Below, one piece after another: positions 22,870-34,856 of a DNA stretch of 64,000 nt (position 1 is its first letter; each line of letters begins with the position of its first letter). The DNA comes from Trichaptum fuscoviolaceum (lineage: Eukaryota > Basidiomycota > Agaricomycetes > Hymenochaetales > Trichaptaceae), in contig CAJSYZ010000002.1 in the NCBI GenBank assembly GCA_910574455.1, forward strand, positions 2,443,671 to 2,507,670, given 5' to 3'. The notes beneath the pieces were generated by a model. It ran no database searches, was not told where the DNA came from, and worked only from the letters and a program-made list of their open reading frames with translations. Position numbers and translations under genes: made by a program.

Positions 22870-25222
22870 TTACTGCGCACCGAGCGTCTGGAGCTGGAGG
22901 TCAGCGGGGTCAGTCGGCACAGAGAGAACACGGAGTGTGTTCGTGTGTCCCAGGCCGCCCTTCCAACCTTGCACGGCAATGATCGTGGTGTTCGGCCTGA
23001 TGATTTTCAGATCAAGCGCATTCTTCAGGCCAAAACGGATACGGTTGTCCACCTGCGGAGGAGCGTCAGTCCCGTACTAAGTACTCACAGCCAACAGAGA
23101 TTTCTCTGTTATTAAAAATCGTGAGAGAGGACATACATCAGTCTGCCATTGGTGCGCCTCAATCCCCCGTGGCTCAGGGTACCAGAAGGGATAGCATCCA
23201 CGGTGCAGGTGGATCTGGCGGGAGGTCTGCTGGTTCCTCGTCACTGCATCCCGCAGTCAGATCATACGTCAGGCAGCGTACAGAAGAGAACGAGCTCACC
23301 GGTGATAATAGGGACAGACGGGCGGTATTTAGAGATCAAGCGAGCAGTGTTGCCACTGGTCGAAAGGACGAGAATTGCGCTCGCGTTCTGCTCGGTCGCA
23401 GCTGCCACAGCAGCCATAGCGACAGTCTCGACGGTCTCCGTGGGGCGTTTTGTGGAGTTGCGAAGCTCGTCGAATAATGGCGGGTAGCAAATAGCAGACT
23501 CCGCAAGGAAGCAAGTCTCCGCCATCATCAATACTGTGCACCGCTTGATTAGTATGTCCATTCGGTACGGACAATGCTCTCAGGCAACAACGTACCAGCT
23601 TGGATAGGGTACGATCCTTTGGCGGTCTCTCCGGACAACATGACGCAGTCCGCTCCGTCCAAGACGGCGTTCGCTACATCGCTGACCTCGGCACGAGTCG
23701 GGCGCGGGTTGACCTGGTACATCTTTAACACCAGATTGCACAGGAAAACGGAGAAGACCTCACAGTCATAGACTCTAGCATCTGAGTTGCGCAGATAACC
23801 GGCTTGCCTGCCTTGTTACACTTCGCAATCATCATCTTCTGTGCAAGGAACACCTGGCTCGCGGGGATCTCAATACCCAAATCCCCACGCGCAACCATGA
23901 CACCATCGCATGCGTCGAGAATCTCGTCGAAGTTGGCAACACCCTGCTCGTTCTCGATCTTGACGATGATCTTGATGCTTGCGCCTTCCGGGCCGAGCAC
24001 TTCGCGGATGTCAAACACATCCTGGGCGCGCCGGATGAACGACGCAAAGACCATGTCGACTCCGTTCTTGACACCAAAGAGCAGGTCAGACTTGTCTTTC
24101 TGCGAAAGCGCAGGAAGGTCGACATCGGTCTTGGGAAGGTTGACACCCTTGCGGGAGGAGATCGTGCCATTGTTCAGAGTACGGACCCGGACGTTCGTGC
24201 CATCGATGGAGAGGACGAGGAGAGAGAGGATACCTAAAAGTTCATTTCTATGAGCAACCTATAATCTCCCTATATGCACAAATATCATACCATCATCGAC
24301 GTAGATGAGCTTGCCCGGAGCGGTGACCTTTGGCAGGTTTTTCTAATTAAGCTAATTAAGCAACCTCGCACAACGGTGGAAACCAAGCAAATGACATACA
24401 TAATCGACATACAAGATCTTGTCGTCGCAGGACTCCGCATACTTATCATCGGTCGAAATAACAAACTCATGATCGGCTGCAAGTGTAAACTGGATGGATA
24501 TGGGCACCGATCGGAAGAGATTTCAATAATCATATGTCAATGTGCATAAGGATAAAAGGTCCTGGAAACGCACGTCTTGACCGTCCCTCGTCAATCCCGT
24601 ACGGATCTCCGGTCCTTTCTATCCATTCAAAGAAAAATCATCAGCACCTGGAAAGCAGAATAAAGTGCAGAAACGTGCAGTATCAAGCGCGATCGCCACG
24701 GGGCGTCCATTTGGTTCCGCTACGTATTCATGTAAGGACTATATGCGCGATGATATTCATCTCTAAACAAAACATACCAGCAACGGCCTTCCTGGTGTTG
24801 TCGATGACGCTCTGGTGGTACTCGTAGGAACCGTGCGAGAAGTTCATGCGAACTACAACCCATCATCGTGCATCAGCGAGCAGCACCCACCCAGTACTGT
24901 GAGAACGTCGAGACGCACCAATGTTCACGCCTGCATGCCTCAACGCAGTGAGCTTTTCGACGCTGTTCGTCTTCGGACCTGCATATAGCCGCCACTCTCA
25001 GCATCTGCGATCATCATTTAGACCCAACAAAGGGCGCTACGCACCAATGGTCGCGATGATGCTCGTCTATATGCACCAGCGTCTCAAATCAACAACATCC
25101 AGCAGCAAGACAGCGAGAGGACAGACCTTGCGGAGATACTTGGTGTCCTCCGTGGGCACTGCGGCATTGACGGGGGACAGGGTGGAAAGCCATTCAACAC
25201 GAGATGTGACGTTCGCAGCCAT
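22870..25222 (-). CDS. PYK1: Pyruvate kinase
   Basis: Converts phosphoenolpyruvate and ADP to pyruvate and ATP, the last step of glycolysis. The start at 25222 is preferred over an in-frame ATG nine codons upstream because [18 protein letters not shown] fits fungal pyruvate kinases. Exon 1 (25127-25222) is followed by a 22-nt exon (25045-25066) coding TSIIATI, then [10 protein letters not shown] and [13 protein letters not shown]. Other landmarks are [24 protein letters not shown] core text near 24100, [20 protein letters not shown], the signature [64 protein letters not shown] and the C-terminal allosteric part ending [10 protein letters not shown]. Exons are many and short. Fungal orthologs are tetramers activated by fructose 1,6-bisphosphate. 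Confidence 0.93.
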
Positions 25223-26146
25223 ATCGAGTTCAGCTGGGTACGATGGCAATGAAGGGGGAAAGAAAGATACAAAGTCAGTCTCTCGCTATCTTCTGGCTTT
25301 GAAGTAGAAGTAGTGCAAGTGGGAGATTGCAGGCGTGGAGCTAGGGTGGAGGTCAACTTCAAAGGACGCTCTCGGGCCTATAAGCCAAGCAGCGCTAAAT
25401 ACTAACTGCTGATGGGGTCGCCGAGCCCATTGGGGCAAACACAGCACAAAAAATAGACACCAAAGTCGGCACTCACTGTCTGTCTGTTGTAAATGAGAGA
25501 AAACTTGTCCAGCCAACGTCGTCAATGAGAGGATGTTGAAGGAGGTTATGCCGACGGGTGCAGGGCAACACGCGCAGTTAAGTGTGCTCGGATTCGTCGG
25601 CTCGGACTTGCCTGCAGTGCCGCGTTTTGGCCACAGCATCTCTGCGCTGGCGTCCTCCGCACCTGCCGCACCGTCGAACGTGCTTGCTGCGTCAATTTCC
25701 AAGGCTCTCATGCTCCAGACCCTCTACATCTGTAACATCAGGTACTTGATTGCAGAAATCTACCTAGCCAACGATACAATCTCGAGATAGTCTCGAACTA
25801 CATGAGTGACGCAACAGCAAATAAGGGTGGGCAGGGAAAACAGCACGATGGACATCACCAACTCGGAAGTAGCTACATAAAACTCGACACACTATCATGA
25901 CGAGCGGAGAAGAAAGGGAATAATATAATAAGAGCAGGAGGTCATTGCGGGGAAACTTCCTCAGATCTTAGCCCGATAGCGAGCACAGACACAGAGAAAA
26001 GGGCGTCACCTCACATCACACAGCAAAAAGGCAAGAACAGAGAGGTATAGAAACAGCAGAAAAAAGTAAATAATCCACCACCACGAACCTCAAAGAATGC
26101 AGAGAAGAGAAAAAAAAGAAATAAAAGTCACGCTTTTTTCTTATGA
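25223..26146. other. Upstream region of pyruvate kinase and 3' flank of the CSL gene
   Basis: Contains the pyruvate kinase promoter/5' UTR. A GC-richer patch at 25530-25715 is open on both strands (minus frame beginning MRALEIDAASTFDGAAGAED, plus frame beginning MLKEVMPTGAGQHAQL) but neither resembles a known protein. The A-rich stretch 25980-26140 looks like 3' untranslated sequence of the CSL gene. Confidence 0.4.
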
Positions 26147-28681
26147 TCACAAAACCCGAACCGTCCAGCCTTGGATAGACCCATCCACACCCGCTGCCTG
26201 CGCTGCTGCCTGTGCAGCGGCCAGCCAAGGTGCATCCGGCCCATTGCCCGCAGACGCCGCGTTGAGGTCTATGCCTTGGAAGACATTCTCGCAAGCTACA
26301 CTCCGTCCGGAATGGTACCCGACACCGTCGAACCCTCGGATGAAAAGGAGGGGAAGGGTTCGGCCTGTGATATCGACATTTGCATCGTTCTCGCTGGCGT
26401 TGCCATTCCCCGCTGCATTCGGGCTTTCGGTCGGTGGGTTCACGCCATTCTCCAATCGCTTTACTTCCTCCTGCAGGGCTCGGACGATGTCCTGGACCGG
26501 CGGCAACTCGATCACAACCATAGTGTGGATTGGGCCTCCTTGAACAAATCTCGGCGGCCCTGGAGGGGTTCCGGAGTTCGGCGAGCCCGCGTCAGTCGAT
26601 GCACTAGGAGGTTCTACAGAAGGAGGCGGTCCTCCCTGTGTGAATGGAGAGATACTTGTCAAAGGGCCCGGGTGCGGAGCAGGGTAGACACGTTGCGTCA
26701 ACGGTCCAATATCACCTAGCCAAACTTCCAGAGCAGACGGATGTCCCGTCTTCGGGTTCTCATAGAAGAAATTCGACACCGTCATCTCTACCGTATTGTT
26801 CGCCGGCCGATAACTCGGAGCTGCAAAGAGCGTCGGGAATGGCGTAATCGGCATCTCCGGTATCTTATTATTCTGGCCCAGTGCATCGAAGAATGTATAC
26901 TGGAACTTCGCTGTGAAATTAAGAGTAGAGAAAGGCAAAAAAGAATAAGAATGCGTCTAATCGGTCCGAATAGGTGAGCAAAGTATGAATGCTCACATAT
27001 TCCCACGATAGTCCAGCATAAGTAATCGTCCACCTCATCGGTGACAGTTCGAACGCCGTCCTTCACCTCCTCGCGCAGCCGGGGGGCTTGGAACAGTAGG
27101 TGGTGTGTACCGGCTTGCGAGGCCATACCAGGTGCGGGTGGCGCAACAATGGCACCAGGGGTACCAGGGACAGGTCCAGCAGCGCTCAGGTAGTGGCGGG
27201 TACCGTCGGGATTGACGCGTTGCAATGCGATCTTCTGCATTTGACTGACAGGGCCCCCGTCCTCCATTGATATCTTGCCCTTATCGACCTTCCGAATAAT
27301 CAGCGGCGCCGTCGTAATACCCGACATGGAGTCAGAGAGAAGTATCTCCGAGCCATACGTAACAGGTTGAGGTCCCGCTACCCACGAAAATCACTTTAGC
27401 GTGTGCACTGTAAAAAGTCAAAAGAACGTCTCCTTACACTCACCGATCGGACCTGAATCCTGAGGTCGACGCAACACATTCACATTGAATGCCGACCAAG
27501 ACACATTGCTTGCACAGAGGTGAGAGTGGTCGATTGTCATATACTTCGTGCGCACAGTTTGCGAATTAATGCGGTTAAATAGCGATACAGGACCTCCAGC
27601 AAGGATACAGGACGATATATTTCGCGTCTTTGCTGTTTTCTTTGATGGCTTCGAAATAATTGTCACTGGCGCGGATTCAAAAGTTGCCCAAGCTCGCGGC
27701 CGTCCCCCTCCGTCTGCTAAATCGCTTCCCGGGTGCGCGATCTCCAGCGATAGTTGGAAACTCTTCGATTTAGCAGTCCCAGAGACATGCAGGAACTTGA
27801 AACTGGCAGTCAAGTTGTTATCTAGAGGTGCTCTTTGCTCAGGTGCTCTATCGCCATTCTCCGACACGATAGACATGGACATCTGTTGTTCGCGAACGTG
27901 GGGGAACGGGCCCTCTATTCGCACGAGGGGCGGTGGACATAAAAATCGCTTTTCGCTGCCATACGACTTCTGTGCAACGGCAGCATGGAGGCAAATCACG
28001 GTCGTCATGTTCATTAGGCGATCAGCTCCGTGCTGAACGTGTTTTTGGACTATCCTGCGAATCTTTGTCTGGGTTTCCTCATCGTCTGGATCTTCGAGGC
28101 GGCGTTTACTAGACGAGGGCTAAGAAATGAGGGGGCGGATTCGATCAGTTCATGCCATAATACCAAAAATAACCCGGATACGCGATACTCACCTGGCCGT
28201 TTGCGGTTGGGGGCGAGTCGACGCGCGGGGCCATGAATGTGATCTCGTTCACATTCCAGACGGACTGCTGGCCGTCCTGGCCGTTCGGGGGGTTGCGGGC
28301 GGCTGTGAGGAGCGACTGAATGCTCATTTGCTGTTGGGCGGTCGGACTTGAGGGTTGCGGCGCGTTGGCTTGCGCTTGGTCTTGAGCGGGAGCTGCGCCA
28401 TTTGCGGAGGACGGACGGGATGCGGACTGGGGCTGCTGGGCCGAGTCAAGAGGGGGTGCTTGGGCGGTATCTGGCTGGGGGGAAGCCAGGAGAGTATTTA
28501 CGAGGACATTCAAGCTCTGCTGGGACGGCGCCTGTTGTGCCGCGCTCTGTGGCTGCTGGTGGTCGTTGTTGCGCTGGGCGTTGTCGTTCATGACGGCGGC
28601 CATGTTGATGTTGTGGATATTGAAGGGGTCCGCCTGAGACGGCAAGAAAGGAGGGGCGAATTGCCCATGCAAGGTTCGCAT
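26147..28681 (-). CDS. CSL-family (CBF1/Su(H)/LAG-1) DNA-binding transcription factor
   Basis: Sequence-specific transcription factor of the CSL family; fission yeast relatives Cbf11/Cbf12 bind GTG(G/A)GAA-like sites and control cell adhesion, lipid and cell-cycle genes. The N-terminus (about 180 residues) is Gln/Ala/Pro-rich. The RHR-N domain includes CLHAAVAQKSYGSEKRFLCP, the DNA-contacting loop. The beta-trefoil domain contains VTIISKPSKKTAKTRNISSC and LFNRINSQTVRTKYM, then TAPLIIRKVDKGKI and DPVSQ-like GPVSQMQKIALQ. The RHR-C domain follows KFQYTFFDALG, with LEVWLGDIGPLTQRVY. C-terminal sequence ends QGWTVRVL. Four or five exons. Metazoan Notch contacts need not be conserved. A transposon copy lies 182 bp upstream of the start codon, inside the likely promoter or 5' UTR. 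Confidence 0.9.
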
Positions 28682-28862
28682 TGAGGCCGTTTAGATAGTT
28701 TTGGTTGAGCAGACGAGTTCCCAGGATATGGGGGGTGTGGGAGAACAACGTTTGCGTGGGAGCCGTGGGAGCACCCGCTTTATACCTCCTCGCTGACAAA
28801 GACAACTCGTCCAAACAGGACCATCGTCCGGCCAACGCTCGGCTGCGAATCTTCTCCTGAAC

Positions 28863-29115
28863 CATCCTCCTTCCCAGGTTATCCCTGGCCCCTCCAGACC
28901 TCACGCCACATGTAATTACTAAATTAGTTTATAGAACAAATAAACCAAACTTTGAAACTACAATGAACCAAATAAACTTACGGGGCCAGGGATACCCTGG
29001 CAAAGTTTTCTTTGTAAGCATGCCCGCTCACCACGCGGAGAATGCCGTGTGATGCGCGACATACCTCCCAAATAGGTATGAGGCCGCCGTCGGGCAATGG
29101 CAGCCTCAAAAACAT
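28863..29115 (+). repeat. Left terminal inverted repeat (253 bp)
   Basis: Begins CATCCTCCTTCCCAGG. Carries an outer CCAGGTTATCCCTGGCCCC (28874 area) and an inner GGGGCCAGGGATACCCTGG (28982 area) in opposite orientation. Confidence 0.9.
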
Positions 29116-29368
29116 AGCAAATGGGCACTCCGAAGTCTGGATCTTCGTTAATCTGATGGTATTATAGCATACAAATTTATTATAAGCTGTTAAACTCTTA
29201 CAATTAGAGATAAATAACACATTGCTGCAGTGAGACAGTGCATACAGTGTATGCTCTTGGAAACATTTTATTGTCCTTCTTGAGCGCAATTGTTCTTTGA
29301 GAATGATTTTTATATCTCTTCTCCTTGTGATAACTAAGCTTTTAATGTGAGATGATGAATGTAATTTC

Positions 29369-29621
29369 ATGTTTTTGAGGCTGCCATTGCCCGACGGCGG
29401 CCTCATACCTATTTGGGAGGTATGTCGCGCATCACACGGCATTCTCCGCGTGGTGAGCGGGCATGCTTACAAAGAAAACTTTGCCAGGGTATCCCTGGCC
29501 CCGTAAGTTTATTTGGTTCATTGTAGTTTCAAAGTTTGGTTTATTTGTTCTATAAACTAATTTAGTAATTATATGTGGCGTAAGGTCTGGAGGGGCCAGG
29601 GATAACCTGGGAAGGAGGATG
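29369..29621 (-). repeat. Right terminal inverted repeat (253 bp)
   Basis: Reverse complement of the left arm with two substitutions, near 29570-29585. Ends GGAGGATG directly before the 9-bp duplication. Confidence 0.9.
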
Positions 29622-30073
29622 CTCCTGAACGGAACAACAACTTTTGAACACTCAAGAGTTCATCCTTTGCAATGAACTGACTAACGCCCATTGCGATTGC
29701 TCTCTACTATTCTTAGTTACGATAGAGAACGAATATGTATCCATCCATATCCGCACATGTAACCTCGCCGTTTTCCCAAGAAAGGCGTCGAGAGAAGTCG
29801 CACAAACAGCCAAAACCCGCGGGAATAGACTATGCCAGCATCAATGAGTTGTATTACATCTCGGAGTAGCCTATCGTACACTTGTTGCCCTACACGGCGC
29901 ATGAAAGGGGCCATGCCATCAAGTTTCCGTTATGGTCTGGTGTACTTGATGCTGATGTTGGGGGAGTGATTGTAATATAAAGTAGCGGGGATACGAACAG
30001 AAACGAAAGATAGAAGAGAAGTCTACAGGAAAAAGGGGCCAATCAAACCACTCCAATGTCTTTTGCCCAAGAA
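29622..30073. other. Intergenic flank, right of the transposon
   Basis: Begins with the second copy of the 9-bp target duplication. The rest is likely 3' flank of the hypothetical gene on the minus strand; no gene seen. Confidence 0.5.
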
Positions 30074-30987
30074 TCAATCGTCGCCTAGCATTTTTGTGTA
30101 TAGCGCATTCGCCCAACCCAGCTCAGCTTCGCGGGTCTCTGTCGCGGGTGAGAACAGACTGAACGTTCCCAGGACACCGTCCGCGGCGAGTCCCGTCCCC
30201 GTGCCCGGAACCGACCCCACTGGCAGCTTCGCCGAGGCCGCGGCGCGTCGCGAGCAGAGCGTCGCATACAGCGTCTCGTCGTCGTACGGCTCGTCCAGCG
30301 CCATCGACGTCGGCGTCGCGGGCACGTCGAGCTCGTCCTCGTCGGTGTCATCCACAGGACTTGCCCCAGCGCCTTGAAAGAAGAACGGAATGCGTACTGC
30401 GAATATATTTATAGGCAGCCATGGGCACGAGACAGTCAGCAGGCAGTCGCAACCCATATGTCAGTTCGGTGATTAGACTCACTGAGAGACAGGATGCCCA
30501 GGCTTTCTTCTTTCGCGATAACCTCCTTCGCGTAATCATCCAGGGCAGTCAACGACAGCGAGCGCGAAGGCACGATGCCGCCCACATCCGTTCTCCTCTC
30601 CACCTCTACCTCCTCTTCCACCTCCTGCACTGTCTCTTCTGTCGGGCTCAGCCACGAAAGAGGTTCGTTGGACGGTGAGCCGGGCCTTGAAGGGAAAAAG
30701 CTGCCCAGACTGAACGGGTCCTCGCGCTCGTCATGTCTCGGGCTCGTGAGCGGTGAGAGCAGCCAACTCGATACACCGCCTACCGCCAGACCCGCTGTAC
30801 TACCAACGACAGCAGTCCTTGCCTTTCGCTGCTGCCCGTTCGACTTAGCAGCTGAGGGTACGGCAAGATGTAGTCGAGTGGACGTGGAATGGTTGTTCTG
30901 TTTCGAAGCTGCGGAAGTAACAGGGAGGGCGTCAAGCGAGGTTGGCAAAGTCTTCGAGCGGTGCGTGCTCGTTAGTGTCGACGACAT
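30074..30987 (-). CDS. Hypothetical protein, low complexity, two exons
   Basis: I do not recognise this protein. Exon 1 starts at 30987 (MSSTLTSTHRSKTLPTSLDA) and runs to about 30480. Exon 2 starts near 30397 (RIPFFFQGAGASP) and ends at 30074, joined through a GTGAGT donor. About 276 residues, rich in Ser, Ala, Thr and Glu. One short hydrophobic/glycine stretch (TAVVGSTAGLAVGGVSSWLL) might be a membrane segment. There is an acidic block (ETVQEVEEEVEVE) and a more compact C-terminal part (DDETLYATLCSRRAAA, AELGWANALYTKML) that looks conserved in style. GC content and codon use at its 3' end are high, which opens shadow frames on the other strand. Probably fungus-restricted. Confidence 0.6.
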
Positions 30988-32119
30988 GGCGACTCCACAG
31001 CAGAGCGGAATTTTGATGTCGGGTGCTGTTCGTTTGTTTTGTAGGGGAGAGGACTAAACACTAAGTGGCACGAAGTGCAGAACTCGGAATAGACAAGGTA
31101 AGACCAGAAGATGGCCTTGGAACAAATCAAGCACGGTTGATTTAGAAGTCAGAAGACCAACCGGCAGCCTGAGAGTGAACGTCGACGTCACTTGTCCTCA
31201 GATCTCTAGACTGTCGCGCAGCACGAAGTAATGTGAGTAACAATATCCGTAGGTGCAGGTTCTTATATGCACAACAATGCGCTGGGCTCCTTTCTGCCCT
31301 GGGCAGCTGCATCCGCTCTGTTCCACATCGACTGAATGGCCGTCTCGGGTGCTCGCGGTTTCCTCCATCCTCTGCAGCTTGGGGTCGCCGGGACATGCCC
31401 AGCTGGTTTAGCGCAAGACACCTGACTTGACGTCGATCAGGGGACGCGCGCGGGGCCCGTTCAACTGGCGGCTCGACTTCCGATCTCACTCAGGTATATC
31501 ATTTCAAGCAACCCATCCAGCGCACTAATAACACTCAATTCTCCAAAAGTTGCAAAGTTTAAATACACACGAAAGCAAGTATCGAGATTGCTGGACAGTT
31601 ACTATCAAAAATCCTATTCTACTGGTGCGTCAATGGTCGGGGTCGTGAATGAAAGTCGTGGAGAATAAAGAACGGAATATGGATGCTAGTAATGTATGTA
31701 GTGTTCGTATGCATGCAGAATGTACGTGGGTAGTAACTAAAAGCTGGGCAGTCCTTGTGTGCAGTAGGAGGGAAGAGAGGAATATGGTAAGACGGGGAAG
31801 GGCATCAATCAATCATACTACACGACAAAACCATGAATATAACAACAGTTATCGAATGTCGAATACCTCACAATGTCCGTCTCAGTAGAATGACAGTCAT
31901 TGATATAAAAAAGCAAAAAGCTCTCAAAATGTCTGAGATGGGGGTGAAACGCATGATAAGGTCATGTACAGTGAAATGCAAAGACCCCTGTGAACATGGA
32001 ACCAGTGGTGAGAGGAAGAAAAAAACAGAATCGCGACGGGGGAAATGTTACAATGTCCGTCCAGTCCATAAATCACCGCGCGGGGACATACCTACCTGTT
32101 CTCGTCGATGCGTCGACGC
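30988..32119. other. Intergenic region
   Basis: Promoter side of the hypothetical gene (-) and 3' side of the DUF4203 gene (-). Short frames at 31142-31489 (-) and 31649-32316 (+) have no coding character that I recognise. No repeats or RNA genes seen. Confidence 0.45.
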
Positions 32120-34856
32120 TTAGAGCATTTGACTGGATTTACGCCGGTCACCCGAGGGACGATGGCCTGGCTCTCGTCCAGCATTCGCCGCAGGGAAAGG
32201 GACATCGGAACTTCGCCTCGACCCTTCGGCACCTGAACTCTCCTGCTGGAAACGCATCCAGTCTTCCACCTTCAACGTCGACTGGCGCTTCGAACCGGAC
32301 CCTGACGCCCCAGTGATCTTCGCAAGCTTGTCTGCGCTAAGCGAGCGTTGGTGGCCGGCAGAGGCCCCCTCATTCTTTCCTCGGTCGTCGTTCGAGTGTC
32401 GCCTCTTCTCCGCCTGCTTAGCCGCAGCCGCCTTCTCCGCTTGCTTCTTAGACATCACCTGTTTCTCGATCTCCTTCGAACGCTCCCAACGCTGGCGCGC
32501 CGCTTCAAGCTCGGCCTGCTCGCGTTCTGCTCGAATAAGCGGTGCTTGCAGGTCCCGGAGTTTCTCGCGGTGTCGCTCGTTTAGCTCCTCAAACGTGTAG
32601 ACACGCTGTGTAGGTGGCCGAGAGACATGTGCAGCAGGATCGGGTCTGCGCGGAGGGAGGATCGTCACAGCGGGCCGTGCGCCTACAGTCGCCGATTTCT
32701 GCTGCTTGAGCAAGGCCACCGGGATATCCTCAGACGAAGCACGTGAACTAGAGTTCCTTATGCGTTCGGGCGCCCCGAAATCACCTATCTCGATGGCGGT
32801 TTCCCTTTGTTGGCGGCGCAACAAAGCTTCGGATACGGAGTTTGGAACAGCGATGGGTGGTGTTTTTGGTCTAACAGACGTAGGTTGAATAGGATTCGAA
32901 ACCCCACCTGGAGGTTGGAACAGTTTGCGCTCCCGCACATACTCGTTCCAACTAACTTCATCGTTAAGAGGTACACTGGAGGGTCTATCAATTACATCAC
33001 CAGCCAAGTAAGCATCCATCGGGTGAGAAAGTCGGTCTAAAGATGAAACGCGCGCGCGTGGGTCCTGAGATCTTGGAGGACGAGTCGGACCTACCAGAGC
33101 CTCAGCCATACCAAGACTGAGCGTACGACGAGAAGTGAACGATTGTTGACGAGATCGAGGCTCACCCGATATCGATGAGCCACCAGGAGTCGCAGATCGC
33201 AGTTGCTCTATTGACTTTCGTATTGTATTGATTTCGGCCACGAGCTCTTCTTTCTTTTTCAGAGCCTCAAGCTCTTCAGGAGATAAGCCTTTCTTGATTC
33301 TTGAAGATCCTTCAGAGTCACCAGCAACGAAATCCTTCGGTATGTCAGATTCAATATCCCCACCAAGATCGAGGGCGGGGATTGCCCCAATGCTCTGTCG
33401 TCGGTCTCTTGGTCGGCCAAACTCGTCTTCAACGGGGACAGCCACCTTGAATTCAGACATTCCAGAGAGGTGGCGAGAACGACGAGAGTCACCGAGCAGT
33501 GTTGGGGTTTCCGTACCAGGCGAGCCAAGTTCCGAGTCTTTCATGAGAGGAAGGGTAGACATGTGCGAGTCTTGTCGCCCATGCTCCCTCTCCCATTCAT
33601 CAAGGTCCTTCTCGGTATGCGCGAAGCGTGCGGTCGCCTGAGCCTCGAGTTCTTCATCATGTTTCCTCAGCTCCTTTCCGATTTCCCGCATTCTAAATTG
33701 TAGAATCTTAAGGATTCTCAATTGCACAGCGGCCCCCATGAGCGTAAAAGCGCCAATAAGGCCAAGCTCGACCTCCATCATCTGCGAGATAGGGAAATGG
33801 ATTCCCGCGTTATGAAACTTCGGGAAGAGAGAGTCAAACCCAAGGTTCCAGATGTAGAACTACAAAACAGTGCGATTCAGATGATTGTCACCACACGGGT
33901 ACGCCACTTGAAACTTACCTCCTTGAGGTTCGCGGTTGTGAAACAGTCAATACCCAGCACGAACGCTGTCGCTCCGACAGCAGCAGTTGATGCGAGGAGA
34001 ACATGATAATGCCACCTCGGTATGGTGCACAAGGTGAAGCCGACGGTTCCGACGCCTGGGAGATCCTCGGTAAGAAGAATATGACCCGTAGTCAGCCGCG
34101 AACGACTCACCAATATACATGATCCATCTGAAGCCGATAGGACGAATCAGCCCTCCAGCCCTGAAACATTGTATCCAGAGGGCTAAGGCGAAACCTCCCC
34201 AGGCGCCGACAAAGTACTTCGCTTGCTTCCAGAAGAAGATGGCTACGCCGCCGCCTCCGAACCCAGCAATGCAGCAAGAGAGCACGAATACACCTCGCAG
34301 CGTCTCATTAGGCGGATTGATAGCCTCGAGGACACCAAACTTCAAGATAAGTGCCAGGCATGCTAGAGCGAAGGAGTAGAAGCCGATAAGAAAGAAGCTT
34401 GACCTGTGGGAGTGTGAGCTTGTGAGGCATACAGCAGTCGAGCGAGCGCGCATACCATCTGTTCTTGTGCCCCCAGAAGGTACTGGGTAGTCCAGTGAGA
34501 ATGAGAATGGCGCCCAAAACACCAAAACCTGGGTCTATTCGCGTGTCGAGAGAGATCGGTGTGGCAGACGGTGTGCTTGTGTTCGTTGCCGCTGTGGCGT
34601 TTGCGGTCGTTGTCGGTGTGAGCGTAACGGTCGTTGGCAGCACCGACGTCAAGATACGAGTGTTCTGACCTGCGACCGTCGTTATAGTTGTCGTGAAGTT
34701 GCTCGTCGTGACCGACAGAGATGAGCTGGCCGACTGGGTAGCGCTTGCGGAAGGTGTGCTTTGCGCATGTACGAATATGGTAAGCGGCGCGCACGAGAGA
34801 ACTTGAAAGACGCAGAGTGTCGCAAGCACAGGATGCAGGCTCGCTGGTAGCCTCAT
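32120..34856 (-). CDS. DUF4203/TMEM198-like multi-pass membrane protein with long cytosolic tail
   Basis: Predicted secretory-pathway membrane protein of unknown function. The start at 34856 gives a signal peptide (LHPVLATLCVFQVLSCAPLT); an earlier in-frame ATG at 35021 would bury it. A Ser/Thr-rich lumenal stretch of about 90 residues with several N-glycosylation sequons (NFT, NAT, NTS) follows. Six or seven hydrophobic helices come next, with the family features FGVLGAILILTGL, FWGHKNRW, FVLSCCIAGFGGGGVAIFFW, GAWGGFALALW and HYHVLLASTAAVGATAFVLG. The tail of about 500 residues (from AAVQLRILKIL on) is charged, with coiled coils (KKKEELVAEINTIRKSIEQL, RAEREQAELEAARQRWE) and Ser/Pro/Arg-rich spacers likely to be phosphorylated. 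Five or so exons; the tail is almost one exon. Confidence 0.78.

Larger units (their letters stand above)
28863..29621. mobile_element. Non-autonomous Mutator-like element (long-TIR MITE) with 9-bp target duplication
   Basis: Arms 28863-29115 and 29369-29621 are inverted repeats of 253 bp that align without gaps and differ at only two positions. They surround a 253-bp unique AT-rich spacer. The element is flanked by the direct repeat CTCCTGAAC at 28854-28862 and 29622-29630. Long terminal inverted repeats with a 9-bp duplication fit the Mutator superfamily. There is no transposase; the 154-codon frame across 28978-29442 is an artefact of the palindrome. The near-identity of the arms suggests recent insertion or ongoing gene conversion. 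Confidence 0.88.

Noticed and set aside
28978..29442. 154-codon minus frame as a transposase fragment
   Set aside because: Its two ends are encoded by the inverted arms of the element and the middle has no DDE or zinc-finger motif; it is a by-product of the palindrome.
31142..31489. 115-codon minus frame as a gene
   Set aside because: Random composition, no recognisable motif, no splice partners, and it lies in a promoter-like interval.
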